In this document: in pieces, positions 5,029 through 6,220 of the stretch
Layout of the letters: every line of letters starts with the position of its first letter
Position numbering within the stretch: the stretch's first letter is position 1
Source: Roseovarius sp.
GTDB taxonomy: Bacteria > Pseudomonadota > Alphaproteobacteria > Rhodobacterales > Rhodobacteraceae
Direction of reading: 5' to 3'
DNA: 6,220 nt
Assembly: GCA_007125415.1 (NCBI GenBank)
Contig: SLDH01000148.1
Coordinates: forward strand, 1 to 6,220
Notes under the pieces: generated by a model
The model's database searches: none
Seen by the model: the letters and a program-made list of their open reading frames with translations, nothing else
Told to the model about the DNA's origin: nothing
Translations under genes and position numbers: made by a program

Positions 5029-5855
5029 CATTGATCACCCTCCGTCTCGGCATTCTGGGCCACCCGCAAAGACTGGCCGTTTTTCGGCTGTTGATGCGGC
5101 GCTATCCCGATCAGGTGACACCGGGCGAACTGACCGAGGCGCTGGGGCTGAAGCCCTCGACACTCTCGGCCTATCTGGCAGCATTGATGAATGCGGGGCT
5201 GGTGACGCAGACGCGCGTCGGCACCTCGCTGCGCTATGCCATCGCCATGGAGGCGCTACGCGAGACCTTCGACTATCTGCTGCACGACTGTTGCCGGGGC
5301 CGCCCGGAGATCTGCAACGCCCTTATCCCCCATCGAGGACCCTTGCCCATGACCTCTTCGAGTTACAATGTGCTGTTCATCTGCACAGGAAACTCCGCCC
5401 GCTCCATCTTTGCCGAGGCTCTGTTGCGCCGCGAGGCCGGTGACCGCTTCGAGGCATTCTCGGCTGGCACCTCTCCGCGCTCGGCGGTCCACCCCGTTGC
5501 TATGGAGATCCTGCGCCAGACAGGAGATGACCCTGCCCCTCTGCGCGCCAAGCACCTGTCGGAGTTTCAGGGCGCCGGGGCCCCGGCCTTCGACTTCGTT
5601 TTCACGGTTTGCGACGAGGCGGCGAATGAGGATTGCCCGGCCTGGCCCGGGCAGCCGGTGAGCGCGCATTGGGGCCTGCCCGACCCGGTGAAGGCCACGG
5701 GCAGCGAAGCCGAGCGCGGCCTTGTCTTCCGCGAAGCCTACGGCGCGCTGCAAGAGCGCATCCGCGCCTTTGCCGCCTTGCCCCTTGCGGCGCTGGACAG
5801 GCTGTCGCTGCAACGGGCGGTGGACGCAATCGGCCGCGATCAGGTGGCGGCATGA
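5022..5855 (+). CDS. arsRC: ArsR-ArsC fusion: arsenic-responsive repressor joined to arsenate reductase
   Basis: This 277-residue protein joins two arsenic proteins. Residues 1-88 form an ArsR-type winged helix (recognition helix around LKPSTLSAYLAALMNAGLV, 43-61, wing VGTSLRYAI). A cysteine site follows at C90-C91 with C98 (DCCRGRPEIC), the layout of As(III)-binding ArsR proteins with C-terminal cysteines. A short linker (99-114) leads to a low-molecular-weight phosphatase-fold arsenate reductase. Its P-loop is C121-TGNSA-R127-S, candidate resolving cysteines are C197 and C205, and the general acid Asp lies in the HWGLPDP motif (D221). The first half should repress the operon until As(III) binds; the second should reduce As(V) to As(III), probably with thioredoxin or glutaredoxin. 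All key residues are present in one uninterrupted frame. A strong GAGGA ribosome binding site and ATG (5349) lie at the junction, so a free ArsC may also be made. The downstream gene overlaps by 4 bases. Confidence 0.92.
   Translation: MESLITLRLGILGHPQRLAVFRLLMRRYPDQVTPGELTEALGLKPSTLSAYLAALMNAGLVTQTRVGTSLRYAIAMEALRETFDYLLHDCCRGRPEICNALIPHRGPLPMTSSSYNVLFICTGNSARSIFAEALLRREAGDRFEAFSAGTSPRSAVHPVAMEILRQTGDDPAPLRAKHLSEFQGAGAPAFDFVFTVCDEAANEDCPAWPGQPVSAHWGLPDPVKATGSEAERGLVFREAYGALQERIRAFAALPLAALDRLSLQRAVDAIGRDQVAA
5335..5351 (+). promoter_or_regulatory. internal ribosome binding site and start codon for a stand-alone ArsC
   Basis: GAGGA at 5335-5339 is followed after 9 bases by an in-frame ATG at 5349-5351 (Met110 of the fusion), just before the SYNVLFICTGN start of the reductase domain. 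Initiation here would give a 168-residue ArsC of ordinary length, ending at 5855. It is a better ribosome binding site than the one at the full-length start, which has none. It may be a live second start or a relic of formerly separate genes. Confidence 0.5.
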
Positions 5856-6220
5856 CCGTCTATGCGCTCAACGGTCTGGGGCGGGTCGGCAAGCTGGCGC
5901 TGCGGCCGCTGCTTGAGCGGGGCGCCGAGATTGCCTGGATCAATGACGGTGTGGGCGATCCGGCCATGCACGCACACCTGCTGGAATTCGACACCGTTCA
6001 CGGCCGGTGGGATGCCGCCTTCAGCCATGATGCCGGGAGCGTGACCATCGACGGCACGCGGCTGCCCTTCATCGGCACGCGCGATCTTGCGGATTTGCCG
6101 CTCGATGGTGTCGATGTGGTGATCGATTGCACCGGCGCCTTCAAGACCGAAGCCAAGCTCGCGCCCTATCTCGATCAGGGCAAGTGTGTGGTCGTCTCGG
6201 CCCCGGTGAAGGACGGGGAC
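5852..6220 (+). CDS. ArsJ-associated glyceraldehyde-3-phosphate dehydrogenase, N-terminal part
   Basis: The 123 visible codons are the NAD-binding half of a glyceraldehyde-3-phosphate dehydrogenase. They include the dinucleotide-fold start ALNGLGRVGKLALR (residues 5-18, the NGFGRIGR motif), INDGVGDPAMHAHLLEFDTVHGRW (31-54), the DVVIDCTGAFKT strand (90-101) and VVVSAPVKD (114-122). The catalytic SCTTN region lies beyond the right edge. The ATG overlaps the arsRC stop as ATGA. Its position in an arsenic operon points to the specialised GAPDH that uses arsenate in place of phosphate to form 1-arseno-3-phosphoglycerate. The exporter ArsJ then expels this product and it falls apart outside. arsJ itself is not in the window and is predicted next downstream. 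A housekeeping glycolytic GAPDH is the alternative, but operon context and the unusual NGLGRVGK variant favour the arsenic role. Confidence 0.88.
   Translation, partial: MTVYALNGLGRVGKLALRPLLERGAEIAWINDGVGDPAMHAHLLEFDTVHGRWDAAFSHDAGSVTIDGTRLPFIGTRDLADLPLDGVDVVIDCTGAFKTEAKLAPYLDQGKCVVVSAPVKDGD

Noticed and set aside
1..6220. tRNA, rRNA, CRISPR array, insertion sequence or attachment site
   Set aside because: No repeat arrays, transposase frames, terminal inverted repeats or tRNA-like cloverleaf were seen on reading either strand.

Overview
The window looks like chromosomal DNA of a GC-rich alphaproteobacterium, most likely of the Roseobacter/Rhodobacteraceae group. This rests on base composition, the FtsE/FtsX protein style, a divergent MJ0042-type zinc-ribbon gene beside ftsE, and the PhoU and ArsR-ArsC proteins. 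The assignment is by recognition of protein families, not by a database search. Coding density is high, with no mobile element, RNA gene or CRISPR array visible.

Left part (1-2903, minus strand): a tightly packed operon read right to left, ftsE - ftsX - plsC-like acyltransferase - PPOX-type flavoprotein. The last gene runs off the left edge. Consecutive genes overlap by 4, 4 and 14 bases, so translational coupling is likely. FtsE/FtsX form the ABC-type complex that controls septal peptidoglycan hydrolysis. The acyltransferase makes membrane phospholipid precursors. The flavoprotein is of unknown physiological role.

Middle (2904-3941, plus strand): a divergent intergenic region, then a single-TM membrane protein with an N-terminal zinc ribbon and a long acidic linker. 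Its function is unknown.

Right part (3942-6220, plus strand): phoU stands alone, without pst genes in the window, behind a good PHO-box-like promoter. It is followed by an arsenic operon: a gene fusing an ArsR repressor to an ArsC arsenate reductase, overlapped by 4 bases by an ArsJ-associated glyceraldehyde-3-phosphate dehydrogenase that runs off the right edge. An arsJ exporter gene is expected just beyond. The arsenic promoter appears leaderless, with an inverted-repeat operator covering its -10 element and its start codon. The intergenic region between phoU and the ars operon also holds a perfect 16-bp palindrome with no assigned regulator.

The most interesting themes are a phosphate/arsenate neighbourhood, in which PhoU restrains the uptake system that also admits arsenate, and a one-polypeptide reductase plus repressor that could generate its own inducer from arsenate while the GAPDH/ArsJ route disposes of arsenate directly.
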